Assembly (NCBI GenBank): GCA_036674765.1
Contig: JARVKI010000094.1
Coordinates: forward strand, 62,001-126,000
Reading direction: 5' to 3'
DNA length: 64,000 bases
Source: Seiridium cupressi
Lineage: Eukaryota; Ascomycota; Sordariomycetes; Amphisphaeriales; Sporocadaceae
Below are positions 33,400-44,350 of the stretch, one piece after another (the stretch's first letter is position 1; each line of letters opens with the position of its first letter). Below the pieces are notes generated by a model. It saw only the letters and a list, made by a program, of their open reading frames with translations, was not told the origin of the DNA and did no database searches. Made by a program: the position numbers and the translations under genes.

Positions 33400-33685
33400 A
33401 CGGATGCTTGTAGTTTGGGGACTTTTGCTATCTTTCCCTCGTTGGAATTTCCCTTTGCAAGCATTTTGCCGAAACGTGAGGAGTATTTAGGTTCGGCGGT
33501 AAGGAAATTATTTCAACAGTGGCTTGAGTAGTGTTATACTATGAACAACTAATGCTTCAACAATAGCCCTCTTTCAGTCTCATGGTTTCTCGGTAGGCTC
33601 GGTGCTCTATTTACCATTTCATGGATAATCTATCTGCAATATGTAGTTTGCCAACTCCGCGGGGTGACGAAGATTAGTCCCTACT

Positions 33686-34684
33686 CTACAGATATGGTCG
33701 CAGGACTTCCTGTGTATGACCCCAGATCTTTTCTTGCGCCTTCTCTCGAAGAAAGGGTACGACCTTTACATTTAAAGTACAGTTGCACTTCGAATTTACA
33801 AGAAATAGTCCATTTTCTGGCTTCCCCAGCGAGTTTATGCCTGGCTTTCCCTTCCATGGTACTCCCCGACCGCCGAAGGCAGCACTGGTGCTTTGGAATA
33901 GATACCTTTGCCCAGACTCTTCATCGCTGAACGAGAATAGGCCAATTAGAGGCTCAAGGACGAGCCAGACGAACCAGGCCATCGTCGAGTTTGGATCTGA
34001 GATGCCCCTCCATACATTTCCAGTATTAACCCATCCAGGACAGGAGTGGATAAACGCCACATGTGGATTATCCTTAGCTAGCTTTTCCAAAGTAGTAGTG
34101 TTCATTCCTATGTACTGTAGTTGAGCTTTCATCGGTCCAAAGTTCCCAGGCTTCTTCAGTTCGATATCATCCAGGTCGATGGACGCACGTTCCAACCCAC
34201 CACCTAAAACGCTGACGACTTTGGGCGCCTCTGCCTCGTTCAAGAGTGGAAGAAGATGTAGGATGAACAGCATTCGGGAGTAGTACGTGAGACTCTGGGC
34301 AATTTCCAAGCCCTCTAGAGTCTCCTCGCGCCTGCCGAATGGAGCGTAGCCCGGGGTATGGAACAGTAAGTCAAGCCGTGACTCTTTACTTTTGATGACT
34401 TCGCATACTCTCTTTGTGTCTGCGAGGAGTGAAACCTCGCCTTCGACCCAAATGATTTCCGCTTTAGGATTGGTGGCGTACAGCTCCTGAATAAAATCTT
34501 GCGTGCGCTCTTCCGCACTCTTGCGGCCGACTAGGTAAATTTTGAGGCTGGTGCCCGTGCCGACCAAAGCCCTGACTGTAAATTTCCCGATCCCTGATGT
34601 ACCGCCCACGAAGACAGAGACGCGTGGCGCCGTTGCATCGTTGATGAGCGCGTTGGAATCTTGTAATTTTCTGTACGAAACCAT
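33686..34684 (-). CDS. Atypical short-chain dehydrogenase/reductase
   Basis: One exon of 332 residues starting MVSYRKLQD; the open frame extends upstream but that part is AT-rich and not protein-like. The nucleotide motif GGTSGIGKFT (~residues 24-33), HTPGYAPFG and FIHSCPGWVNT are those of the SDR fold. The usual Tyr-x-x-x-Lys active site is not present: the corresponding helix reads QLQYIGMNTTTLEKLA. A group of fungal SDR-like proteins shares this layout. Oxidoreductase activity is thus uncertain. C-terminal half has a hydrophobic stretch (MAWFVWLVLEPLIGLF). Confidence 0.8.
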   Translation of the reverse strand: MVSYRKLQDSNALINDATAPRVSVFVGGTSGIGKFTVRALVGTGTSLKIYLVGRKSAEERTQDFIQELYATNPKAEIIWVEGEVSLLADTKRVCEVIKSKESRLDLLFHTPGYAPFGRREETLEGLEIAQSLTYYSRMLFILHLLPLLNEAEAPKVVSVLGGGLERASIDLDDIELKKPGNFGPMKAQLQYIGMNTTTLEKLAKDNPHVAFIHSCPGWVNTGNVWRGISDPNSTMAWFVWLVLEPLIGLFSFSDEESGQRYLFQSTSAAFGGRGVPWKGKPGINSLGKPENGLFLVNSKCNCTLNVKVVPFLREKAQEKIWGHTQEVLRPYL

Positions 34685-37299
34685 ACTAAGTGACGCCAGT
34701 TGTTGATCTAGATATAGATGCTTTTTTGAAATCTCTGTCAATTGGATTATCGACTTGTGGAGTCCAGGGTGATCTTCGCTGACGACTACATATACATAGA
34801 TAGAAAAAAAAAATTCAATGATGGGGGATAGTTTTAAACTGTTAACACTAATCAGGCAATGATTTGCCAACGACACCAGTTCCATAAAACCGACGGACAT
34901 GATGAGAAACCCACCCCGCAGCGGCGGATTTCGGGGTCCAGGGTTTCCGGACTTCCTAAGCGTCATTTCCACACTATCATAGGGTTATAAATCTTCCGGT
35001 TGGTCGATACTAGTGAAACGTAACAGACTACGATGACTGTATTTTGAAAAAAGAAAAAAAAAAAGAAAAAAGAGGAAAAAAAGAGAGAAGAAGGCAAATG
35101 AATCTATGACAGAATCTCGCCTGTATCTGATATAAAAGATCCATCATATGCGCCACAGAGTGGCTGGTAAGTGTGGCTGGATGAGGGTAGCTATATGCCT
35201 AAGTAGGCTGAGCTCGTTGATGTAAGTAATAGATAACCCAGGCACTCTATACCTGCAAATGACAAGCCCTCATCCCTACTACGATTGGAGTGGCTCGGTT
35301 CCCTCCCAAATTTGAACATCGAAGCCATAGACGGCTGCATCATTACCTGACCTTCACGATACATAATGGGAAATAGATGAACGCCTGATGGAAAATATTT
35401 CATTAAAGGTGGAATCATGTAATAAAGTACACTAGACATTTTGATTCCATAACCTATTCATAAGGAAGGAAGATAGTACTGGAAGGATATGGGTAGTTTA
35501 GTTGTTATAAATCAATCGTAGTCTTTCTCACCACCTGCCTCTTATTCGTTCATATATGTTATGATATTCCTACTATCTGCTACCATTTTAGAATATGAGC
35601 ACATCTTATTACAGTAAATTTTAGCCAGCATTAGCCCTGTAAGTCCAGCCTATGACAAATTCCAAGCCACAAGACGCAGTTTAATGACCACATTTCTTGA
35701 AGGCGAGTCACGCGTACCGACGAGCAGTGATGGACACCCCTATAGCGAGTTTCTTACACATTAAACCTATCGTATTGGTATATAAGTAGCTTGTTTCGAG
35801 AGAGAGACCGTCATGATGATTGGATTAGATGTAGAGCACATTTATCGACATGCAAGAACAAGTCAGCATACTTGATAAACCAAAATCGTAATCACTCCTC
35901 TCCTTTTTTCCAATATACCGTGTGAAGAAAAGGGGCTAATATCCACATGACTAATCCCTATATCGGCGGTATGATGACTTTACGGACACGCGTAGTACAA
36001 CAGTGTTACCTTCCAAGCGGTGCAATTCATTCCCTTAGATCACCATGTTACTCGAATGCGCTTGGCGCCGTCCCTTGTTGCGAATCAACTCACAGTAAGG
36101 ACCGCGCAATATTGACATCTGACTTTTGGAAGCCGTACTAATCGTCTTTCGACAGCGTGCCTCTCGAACGGACTGTGTTGGGACACTCTTTCGAATCATA
36201 TTCTAGGGGGCGGATGCACCGATTCTTTGTTCAAAAACAACGTCATCTACGCCGTGGGAAACGAGTCAGCTGGCAATATTGGCACGAATGAAGTTTCTCG
36301 GGAGAGTTTGGGAAACGGACTCGTAGCTGACCTCGGAAGCGGCCTGCCCTTGCTGCCAGCGTTGATCATAAGTTTATGGCTGCTACGGAGAGCGCGGCAA
36401 GAGCTTGAACAATTGAAAGGTGAAACGACACAAAAGAACATCTGGAGCCAGCGGGCCGCCTGTTCAACTATGACCAGAAGATACCACACTTGGGCTCATC
36501 AGTGCGTCTGTCGTCTGACTAAGACGGACCCTATAAATATTCCCCTTTCCCTTCCCTGCGTATCTCATCACCTACTCAAAATCAACATGCGCCGGAAGTA
36601 AAAAGGCCTCAAGAGCTTGATGCCGCGAGCCGGGTACATGAAATAGCGACTGAACTCCACAGCCAGCACACCGGGTAGATTCTACAGACAACCTTTTTCA
36701 GCTGGCCCCCTCAGGTAAGAACTTGGGGTTGTTTTCCTCCCGATATACTCTTTCAGAATCAAGATCTTCCGATGAGCTGTTTTTTCTCCTGAAATATTTT
36801 CCTCAGCTCCCGAGAACCCCTAGCATACTTGAATATGAATTGGCTGACGCCGAGTGTAGGGCAGGCGGCCATGGTAAACAACACTGTTGAACATGGTGTA
36901 AGAATGAACCACTGCATGGCAGCATTTTGAAGGGGGGTTGAGGGGTCACAAGGGTTGTTATGGATTGCTAAGTTGGCTCAGAAGCATTCGGATTGATCTC
37001 GATCAACTGCGCTTTGTATTAAGCGATTGCTTCTCGTATGTAAGTCTTCCTGGCTAGTGATTAAGTCTCCGCGGACACGACGATAGCGAAAGACATACAC
37101 TGATGAGGACCTTCGCTTGGGCAAAGCTTACTTTATGCATTAAAACGAAAACAAAAAAATGAGTGCAAGGGAGATGTAAGATATCATTCTAAACATTTCG
37201 TCCGAACAACCAAGTTATATGCCTTCTCGATTTCTTTCCAACACTTGAAATACCTTCCTCCAACATTCCAGAATGACAGCCCAGAACCGGGATATCGTC
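34685..37299. other. Gene-poor stretch of 2.6 kb
   Basis: No convincing gene on either strand. A purine tract (A/G only) lies at about 35,046-35,096. A 124-codon frame at 36,227-36,601 begins with a non-ATG codon and has no features. Confidence 0.5.
35046..35096. repeat. Poly-purine low-complexity tract
   Basis: About 50 bases of A and G only, with A runs up to 11. No coding role. Confidence 0.85.
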
Positions 37300-37760
37300 T
37301 TATATACAGAAGCCAATGCCCAGATGGTCGTCCCCAAAACAGCCCCAGTGGCAGTCGTAGGCTTTGCAGTCATCATCCTCGTCACAGGGGTAATGGGAGC
37401 AATCCCTTGCTTGCAATAGAGGCTCGCTCCTCTTGGCACGGCTGACGGGAGCGGGAGCGCGCTCCTTAACAGCGAAGGTGGATGCCTCCTCGCTTCGAAG
37501 TTGGACTGACCCCAGAGTGTTGCCTGAGTCGTCGACTGAGCGGAGAACATTGGTCTCGGTGTCCAACACAGTCTTGCCATGGCCCGAGGGGTCACGTGGG
37601 AGGTTGCTCAGGATGTCAGACAAGTCACGCTGTGGGAGAGAATTAGTTTTGAAGGCATTGGGTATTTCAAGGAGAAGTTCACCTTGGAGGCAGTGAAATC
37701 CATATCTGCCAGCGCAGTGCTTGCGAGAACTGCGAGGATGAAAGTTATGAAGGTCTTCAT
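37300..37760 (-). CDS. Secreted six-cysteine peptide precursor
   Basis: Exons 37760-37683 and 37629-37300 give 135 residues. A signal peptide (MKTFITFILAVLASTALA) is followed by a ~75-residue Cys-free pro-region, a Lys-Arg site (RAKR-SEPLLQARD) and a C-terminal ~34-residue module with six Cys spaced C-x4-C-x5-C-x4-C-x3-C-x11-C that ends one residue after the last Cys. This is the layout of a Kex2-processed, disulfide-rich secreted peptide. No family is recognised. The intron has a weak GTGAAC donor, but the phase is right and the acceptor CCCACAG is good. A role as an effector or antimicrobial peptide is only a guess. Confidence 0.7.
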
Positions 37761-38971
37761 GTTGAATATAGGTATGCTTGATAGCTGCGTGTGATGTACT
37801 GGTGGCCAGGAAAGGTTGCTATGAAGGCTGCAATGCTGGTTGAAGAGTAATGATACTGATGAAGAGTAGTGGTGCGTGTAACAATGGTGATGGTGGTGAT
37901 GGATAGGAAGATATAAAAACAGAGTTGTTTTACCGTACATTTATAGGAAAACATTTATCTGTCACTCACGATGCTATTGCTGGACCGCATTCTTATTATA
38001 AAACTTACTCAACTTGCAGATCTTACGTTATGACAGAAAAGCTTTTTCTGATCATCTCGGTGTTGCTTGAGGGTAACGGACCTCGAGCTATGATCATAGC
38101 GGAACCAGTGTATAGTGGGTCACTGAAGCTTACTGTGAGACTTGCGCTGGACCACTTTGAGACTCCGCCTCGTTGATTATAGAAACAACCTTGCAAAGCC
38201 CAGAAGTTTAGACCTTCATCATGATTACGAAGTGTGCAAAAATGTAAAGCTGAACTCAATTTGATATTGTCGTCGTTTACGCCACAACAGGAGTTAGACA
38301 TTTTCAACCGCGGAAAGAACTTGTACATGGCAAGAAAGTTACGAGCGGTGTTGCCCGTGGGCTATATACTGAGTAATGTATTTCATGATCAGTCTTCACT
38401 TGTAGAATTTAATGTCCGATGGGCGCGAGGGAGGACGTCCTGTGTTCGGGTAGCAGTAGTCGCCATGCCGTACAGCTTGAGCTGGTAACGTGGGAAAGGT
38501 CCAGCTGATCAGGTGGACGGGCGATGTCAATCAAATCAAGGTGGATTTGAGTCTCTTCTGCTTCCAAAGAAGGTTTGCATTTCTTGAATGCTAGACCAGA
38601 TGGAAGCAAATATGCATGCAACATGTTGTGGAACAGAGACGACCATGTCGGTTCACATTCGCATGGGACTTTCGCGGTGACAGCTGCACCGGCCAATCAC
38701 AGCGCCCGCTAGCAGCCATGCCACCATCGCCCAACATGCCGGCCGCCGTTACCCCAAGCGCAGCTTCCCCCCAAAGGCTCCAGGGTCTCAGCTCCAGGTC
38801 AAATGACATCCATGCTTCCAACAACCAGCTCAACTCCACCGAAACTGATGAAGTCGCCAGCGCACCGCAGACCGCAGCTTCACGACTAGCGGCGCATCAA
38901 CCACGGGCGCGTGTATCTGATGTGTGTCCCACGATAACCATTCGGAGCACATCTCCGAGCTGGCAAGCGCC
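37761..38971. other. Intergenic, nothing recognised
   Basis: Promoters of the cysteine-rich precursor (minus) and of Vps39 (plus). The long plus-strand frame from 38,616 to 39,476 runs across the first Vps39 intron in another frame and is not a gene. Confidence 0.5.
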
Positions 38972-41900
38972 ATGCTCTCCGCCTTCACGGCTCGGCCCAT
39001 CATCGAGCTCAAGCAGAGCAACAAAGCCAAGATCGAGACAATCCTCGCATATGGTATGTCGCATACTTCTCAACACCCAGCCTGATCGTCGGCCCAAGCT
39101 CACAGCGTACTCTTTTAGGCGATCGAGTCTTCGTCGGCCTAAACACAGGCTGGCTTCGAATTTACCGACTCAAAACCCTCTCCGCAACCAACCCCAATGG
39201 CAATGGCAACTCTTCGGCACCGAACAGCCTACCGAACGAGGCAGCGCGGCCAAACTCCAAGTCCGGCGAGCCCACAGAGCTCCTACGAGAAGTCGAAAAG
39301 TTCTCCACCCGCGCCGTCGAACAGCTTGCCATAATCAAGGAAGCCAACATTATCATCTCACTTTCCGCATACCACGTCTCGTTGTACGACCTGTCGAGCT
39401 ACGAACTCATCGAAACCCTCTCCCGGACGAAGAATGCAAGCTGTTTCGCTGTCACAAGCAACATTGTCAAGGATGAGGCGACGGGCATTCCCGAGATCAT
39501 ATCGAGACTGGCTGTGGCTGTTAAGAGGAGGCTGCTACTATGGAGCTGGCACGAGAGCGAGCTTAGCGACGAGGTGAAGGAGATCGTTCTCCCCGAAGCT
39601 GTGCGTTCGGTGACTTGGTTTACTGCTACCAAGATCATATGTGGCATGAATGCCGGCTACGTACTAGTGGACGTGGAGACCTCTTCGACCCTGGACATCA
39701 ATGGCTCGGGGGCAGCATCGGGAGGTGCACAAGGCAGTCGCTTTGGTGCGGCTAGTATGGGCTATATGGGGTTGGGCGGTTACATCCCAAAACCGTTGGC
39801 TGCCAAGTTAACCGACGGTGAGATGCTCCTGGCAAAGGACGTCAGTTCACTCTTCATCGATGCTGAGGGAAAGCCTTTGGAAAAGAGACAGATGCCATGG
39901 CAGACCGCCCCGGAGAACATTGGCTACAGCTACCCGTATATCCTTGGGTTGCAGCCGCCAGCGAAGGGGACACTTGACGTATGGAATCCGGATACTCTCA
40001 GCCTGATTCAGAATATCAGTCTGCCAGGTGCCGCTCAGATGCACTTCCCTCCCCCGACAAGCAGTCTAGCCCACGCCGGCAAGGGGTTCCACGTCAGTAG
40101 TGATCGGGTGGTCTGGAAGATGGATGCGACCGACTACGACTCGCAAGTTGCAGAGCTCATAGAGCAAAAGAAATACGATGAAGCTATTAGCGTGCTTGGG
40201 ATGCTCGAAGATGCCCTGTTGAAGGACAAAGTTGGCACGATGCGAGAAGTGAAGATGCGGAAAGCCGAGATGCTCTTCAAGGCCAAGAAATACAGGAAAA
40301 GCATGGATCTGTTCAATGAGGACGATGTGCATGCGCCTCCGGAGAGAGTGCTGAGGTTGTTTCCCAAGTCTATCTCTGGTGACTTGTCCGAGGAAGCGCA
40401 GCAAGTGGATTCCCCCTCGGAATCCGAACAAGAAACACAAGAGGCAGAGCATACCGACGAGGAAGACAGAACAAACGGCGAGAAACCCACTGAGGAAGAG
40501 CCTACGGCATCGCAAGCCGCGTCAATAGCACGCGGTGGCGGTTTCTCAAAATACTGGCCGTTAGGCGGCGGAGTCAAGAAGGCAGACTCGGATACAGCCT
40601 CCATTGCCTCGAAGAAGGACACTTCCGCGGCCGACAAGGACGCAGACGGCGCGAGTGTCAAGGCTCCGAAGCCCACAGCGGCACCCGCCACGTCCACAAG
40701 AACTACACTAGAGGGCAAAGATCTGATGGAGGCTGTTGGCGAGCTCAAGTTCTTCCTCTCCGGGACTCGTGCTCGGCTCCAACGTGTACTCGATCCGGAA
40801 ACAGGCAAGCTCAAGCGACAAACTTCTACCCTTTCTGGAACGCAAACTACGCAGTCTTCGCTCGATGACCCGTCAATTACTGCCAATATCGACACGTCAT
40901 TCCTCATTGACACGTCCAAGTTGGACTCTGAACAACAGCTGGAGGACTCCATCAAAGAGACGTTTGGACTGGTGGACACTACGCTATTTCGGGTGTACAT
41001 GTTGTCGCAACCGAATCTTGCCGGCCATCTTTTCCGAATACCCAACTTTTGTGACCCTAAAGTGGTTAACGAGAAGTTACTACACACCAATCGGTATAGT
41101 GAGCTGGTTGAGTTCTTTTATGGCAAGAAGCTGCATCGCGAAGCTTTGACGCTGCTGAGGAGATTTGGTATCGCAGATGAAAGTGATCATGAAGAAAAGA
41201 AAGGCTTCGTAAATTGGCTGAAGCCAAAGCTTGGTGCAGGTGGTGAAAAGGACCATGAGCATGACGAAACCCAGGAGCACGATGAAGAGCATGAACGACC
41301 GAATGGGGGCGCAGAAGAAATACCGATCGACATCAACGAAGTACCTTCGCCACTTCGCGGCACGCGACGGACAGTCATGTACCTTCAATCCTTGCCGCCG
41401 GAGCTCATTGACCTCATCCTAGAGTTCTCCGAGTGGGTCTTACGCAGAGAGCCAGATGCGGGCATGGAAGTGTTCTTGGCAGACTCTGAGAACGCCGAAA
41501 CGCTGCCAAGGGATCGTGTCATCAAGTATCTGGCTGACATTGATGAAAACCTTGAGCTGAAGTATCTGGAACACATCATTGAAGAGCTTGATGATGCAAC
41601 ACCGGAATTCCATGACCGAGTTGTGGAGTTACGAATCGATAAGCTCAAGAAAACAAAAGAAGATGATGACGGCAAGACGGAGGCTATTGAGAAGCTGGTA
41701 CACTTCCTTAGAGAAAGCGGACAGTACAACCTTGGCCAAGCTTACAGGCTGATTCCAAGAGATAGTCAGTGGACATGGCCCCCAACTCATTCTTGACTTT
41801 TGTGACTAACGAAGTATAGATCCGGCATTCTATGAAGCCCTAGCAGTTGTTTACAGTAATATGCTCCAGGATAAGCAGGCACTCGAGATCTACGTCTTTA

Positions 41901-42633
41901 AGATGAAGGACTATACCAAGGCTGAAGAGTGAGTTATCTATTCCTGCAATGCGTTGATCGGACGTCGTATTGATCAAACCTTAGCTACTGCAACCGCATT
42001 CACAAGTCACGACAGGAAGCAACGTCGCGAGCTTCGCCAACCTTGACAGCCTTCGGTCGTACATCTCGTCCCTCGTCGTCTCAGCAACGCCAGGTTGACG
42101 ATTCGGCAGACCCGGACGATCCTGACTCTAACAACTCCATCTACCATATACTTCTAGGCCTATATCTTACCCCACCACATCCGTACGAGCCAAACCTCGC
42201 CCAGGCACTAGATCTCCTCTCAAGGCATGGCTCGCGTCTCCCAGCATCGTCAACGCTATCCCTCATTCCCGACGACCTTCCCGTCAAGGAATTGGAGTCA
42301 TACTTCGGCGGCCGCATCCGTGCGGCGAACTCGCGACTGGCTGAGAGTAGGGTTATGGAGGGGATGCGCAAGACCCTACTGGTTGACACTCAGGCGCTTC
42401 TGTTGCTGGGCGATGGCATACCCGGTGGTCAAGGTGGGAGAAACAGAAGGGTTGTGATCGGCGAAGAGCGAATTTGTGGAGTATGCCACAAGAGATTGGG
42501 CAATACTGTAATGGCTGTCCTACCGGACAACGGGGTTATCCATTATGGTTGTCTTCACAAAGGCGGTGGAAAGAGAACAACCAGTATGAGTGGTGGGCGG
42601 TTTACCGCAGGTGCTTGGGGCCGCAGTTCGTAG
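38972..42633 (+). CDS. vps39: Vps39/Vam6, HOPS tethering complex subunit
   Basis: Exons 38972-39053, 39119-41764, 41820-41928 and 41985-42633 join in phase to 1161 residues. The N-terminal third is a citron-homology beta-propeller (MLSAFTARPIIEL, GDRVFVGLNTGWLRIYRL); the middle has clathrin-heavy-chain-type helical repeats (SQVAELIEQKKYDEAISVLGML) interrupted by an acidic, Ser-rich insert (~410-500); the C-terminus carries a Cys/His zinc-binding segment CGVCHKRLGNTVMAVLPDNG. Vps39 links Rab7/Ypt7 to the HOPS complex for vacuole fusion and vacuole-mitochondrion contact. The third intron was placed at A-GTCAGT to rebuild RDNPAFYEALAVVY. Larger than many family members because of the acidic inserts. 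Confidence 0.92.
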
Positions 42634-43100
42634 TTTGTGGTCGGTATCGAGGAGGCTGTATTTTTGAGGTTTTGTATCGCATATGTGCATAGCAACGGTG
42701 CTCTCATTCTGGCGTTCTCGCCTTTGCAGAACGGAATACAGACGAGATATTGGTGGTTATACCCCTTCGTAGAACATGAGATTCGTTGGCTTTTCCAGAA
42801 CTCGGTGTCAATGTCGTATGTCGTGAGTCCTCTCATCGGCCGCTGTGTTATGCACCGTTCTAGTCTTTGACTTGAAGGCGTGGCTGCAACCCCAATAGCC
42901 TGGTATATCAGAATAAAGTAAGTAGTGGACCAATGCCTTTTTGTAGGTCTCGGATGTGTCGAGCCTGTCTGTATATTTGTGTCTTCGGGACCGTACGCGT
43001 TGAAACCAGGTTCTACCTCCATTCCACCTTACGGTGAGAAGAGGTGGAGGCGCACGAGCTGTCCCTGGCAGCGGTCAAATTCCGACGAACTCAAGTCTTC
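42634..43100. other. Convergent 3' intergenic region
   Basis: 3' ends of Vps39 and Gon7. No gene recognised. Confidence 0.5.
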
Positions 43101-43481
43101 TCAGTCCTCCTCGACGAGCTCTTCCCCATAGTTCTGCTCCTCGGCCTCTTCGTCAATTTCCGTCTTTCCCTTCTTCCGCTTGTTGCTCTTCCCGCTCCTG
43201 CCGCCCGCTACGTCGCCTCCGCCTGCAAGCGCGGCTTCGGCGTCGCGGCGCTTGTCTTCTTCCATTCGCGTGGTCAGGGCCTCGTTGATTTGCGTTTGCG
43301 TCGAGGTTATCGCTGTGCGCAGGGCGTGGAGGTAGGTTGTCGGTGGCGCGGTGGCAGTGGATGGGAGGGTGGGGAGGGGGCTCGTGAATGTGAAAGGTTC
43401 CGAGGGCGAGGTTGAGGAGGTGTTGGTATATTGCGCGACAAGGGAGGCGGCTGGCGGTGAGGAGGATGTCGTGGTCGCCAT
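43101..43481 (-). CDS. gon7: Gon7-like EKC/KEOPS complex subunit
   Basis: One exon of 126 residues from MATTTSSSPP (a Met three codons upstream is possible). Ser/Thr/Pro-rich first part, then the helix LRTAITSTQTQINEALTTRMEEDK, a Gly/Lys-rich stretch and the acidic end EIDEEAEEQNYGEELVEED, which is the typical Gon7 pattern in filamentous fungi. Gon7 is the fungal subunit of the complex that makes t6A in tRNAs. The protein is small and poorly conserved, so the call rests on the helix plus the acidic YGEE end. Confidence 0.7.
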   Translation of the reverse strand: MATTTSSSPPAASLVAQYTNTSSTSPSEPFTFTSPLPTLPSTATAPPTTYLHALRTAITSTQTQINEALTTRMEEDKRRDAEAALAGGGDVAGGRSGKSNKRKKGKTEIDEEAEEQNYGEELVEED

Positions 43482-44350
43482 GTCGTACAAATGGTGCGAA
43501 AATGGTGCGGTTGGAGGTGGGTAATCTCGTGGGAGGATTTGTCTTGTGCTGAAGTGAGCAAAGAAAAGTGCTAGTCACTTCTTACATTAGGTATTTGTTG
43601 TTGAACGGTGATGAGCTATCTTATCATCCACGGTGGGGTACATTTCTACCGCTGTGATGGTGCGGGGTCGGTCCAAAAAGGTAGCCCAAAACTACCGGTG
43701 TATTGAATACTCATACGGACATCCAGGTTGAAGCTTGCAGGAACTGCGAAACTTACTTTATACATCTTATACTGATCTCTTCCCTTTTCTCCACTCCGCC
43801 TTTCTTTACCGTCTTGTTGTTTGGGATATTTATAAGTTGGCATTGTTATATCTGCTAAACTGCTCGGTTTTACGGACTATGTATAAACCCTGAACTCAGT
43901 TTGGGCGGGAGAGAGAATATTTGCAATATAAAACTATCATAATATGTATCTCTCCTACGCCAGATCATTTTGAAGGGCTAATATTTTTTTTTTCTTTTTA
44001 CGTCGATCACACACGTTCCGGTATCTTAGTATACTGCCAAGTCGGTTTATCTAATATATCGCAGTAGAAACGCGTGGCTTATATGAGAATGCTTGCAGTT
44101 AGGCGGCCATTCTCACACGTCGAGTAGACGTTATTGGAAGGGACGAGGCATGTTGCTAAGCGCCTTGCAACGACCCACCGTTCCCATTTGACCTAATGCA
44201 CATGCCGAGTTACTAAAAAGTAATCAGATGCCATCTCCTGCCTCACGAGAATGCGAGTTTAGACAAAACACCACAGAGATAACATTACAGTAGTAGCTGA
44301 TCAATTATTGATTGAGTCTAACAACGGCTTGCCATGGATTCTTTGACAAC
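43482..44350. other. Intergenic, nothing recognised
   Basis: Promoter of Gon7 and 3' flank of the methyltransferase gene. A T run is found near 43,985. No gene seen. Confidence 0.5.

Noticed and set aside
38616..39476. 286-codon plus-strand frame
   Set aside because: Runs over the Vps39 start and first intron in another frame; Vps39 sequence in this stretch is well conserved.
40134..41090. 318-codon antisense frame
   Set aside because: Shadow of the Vps39 coding sequence; Ser/Val-rich product without features.
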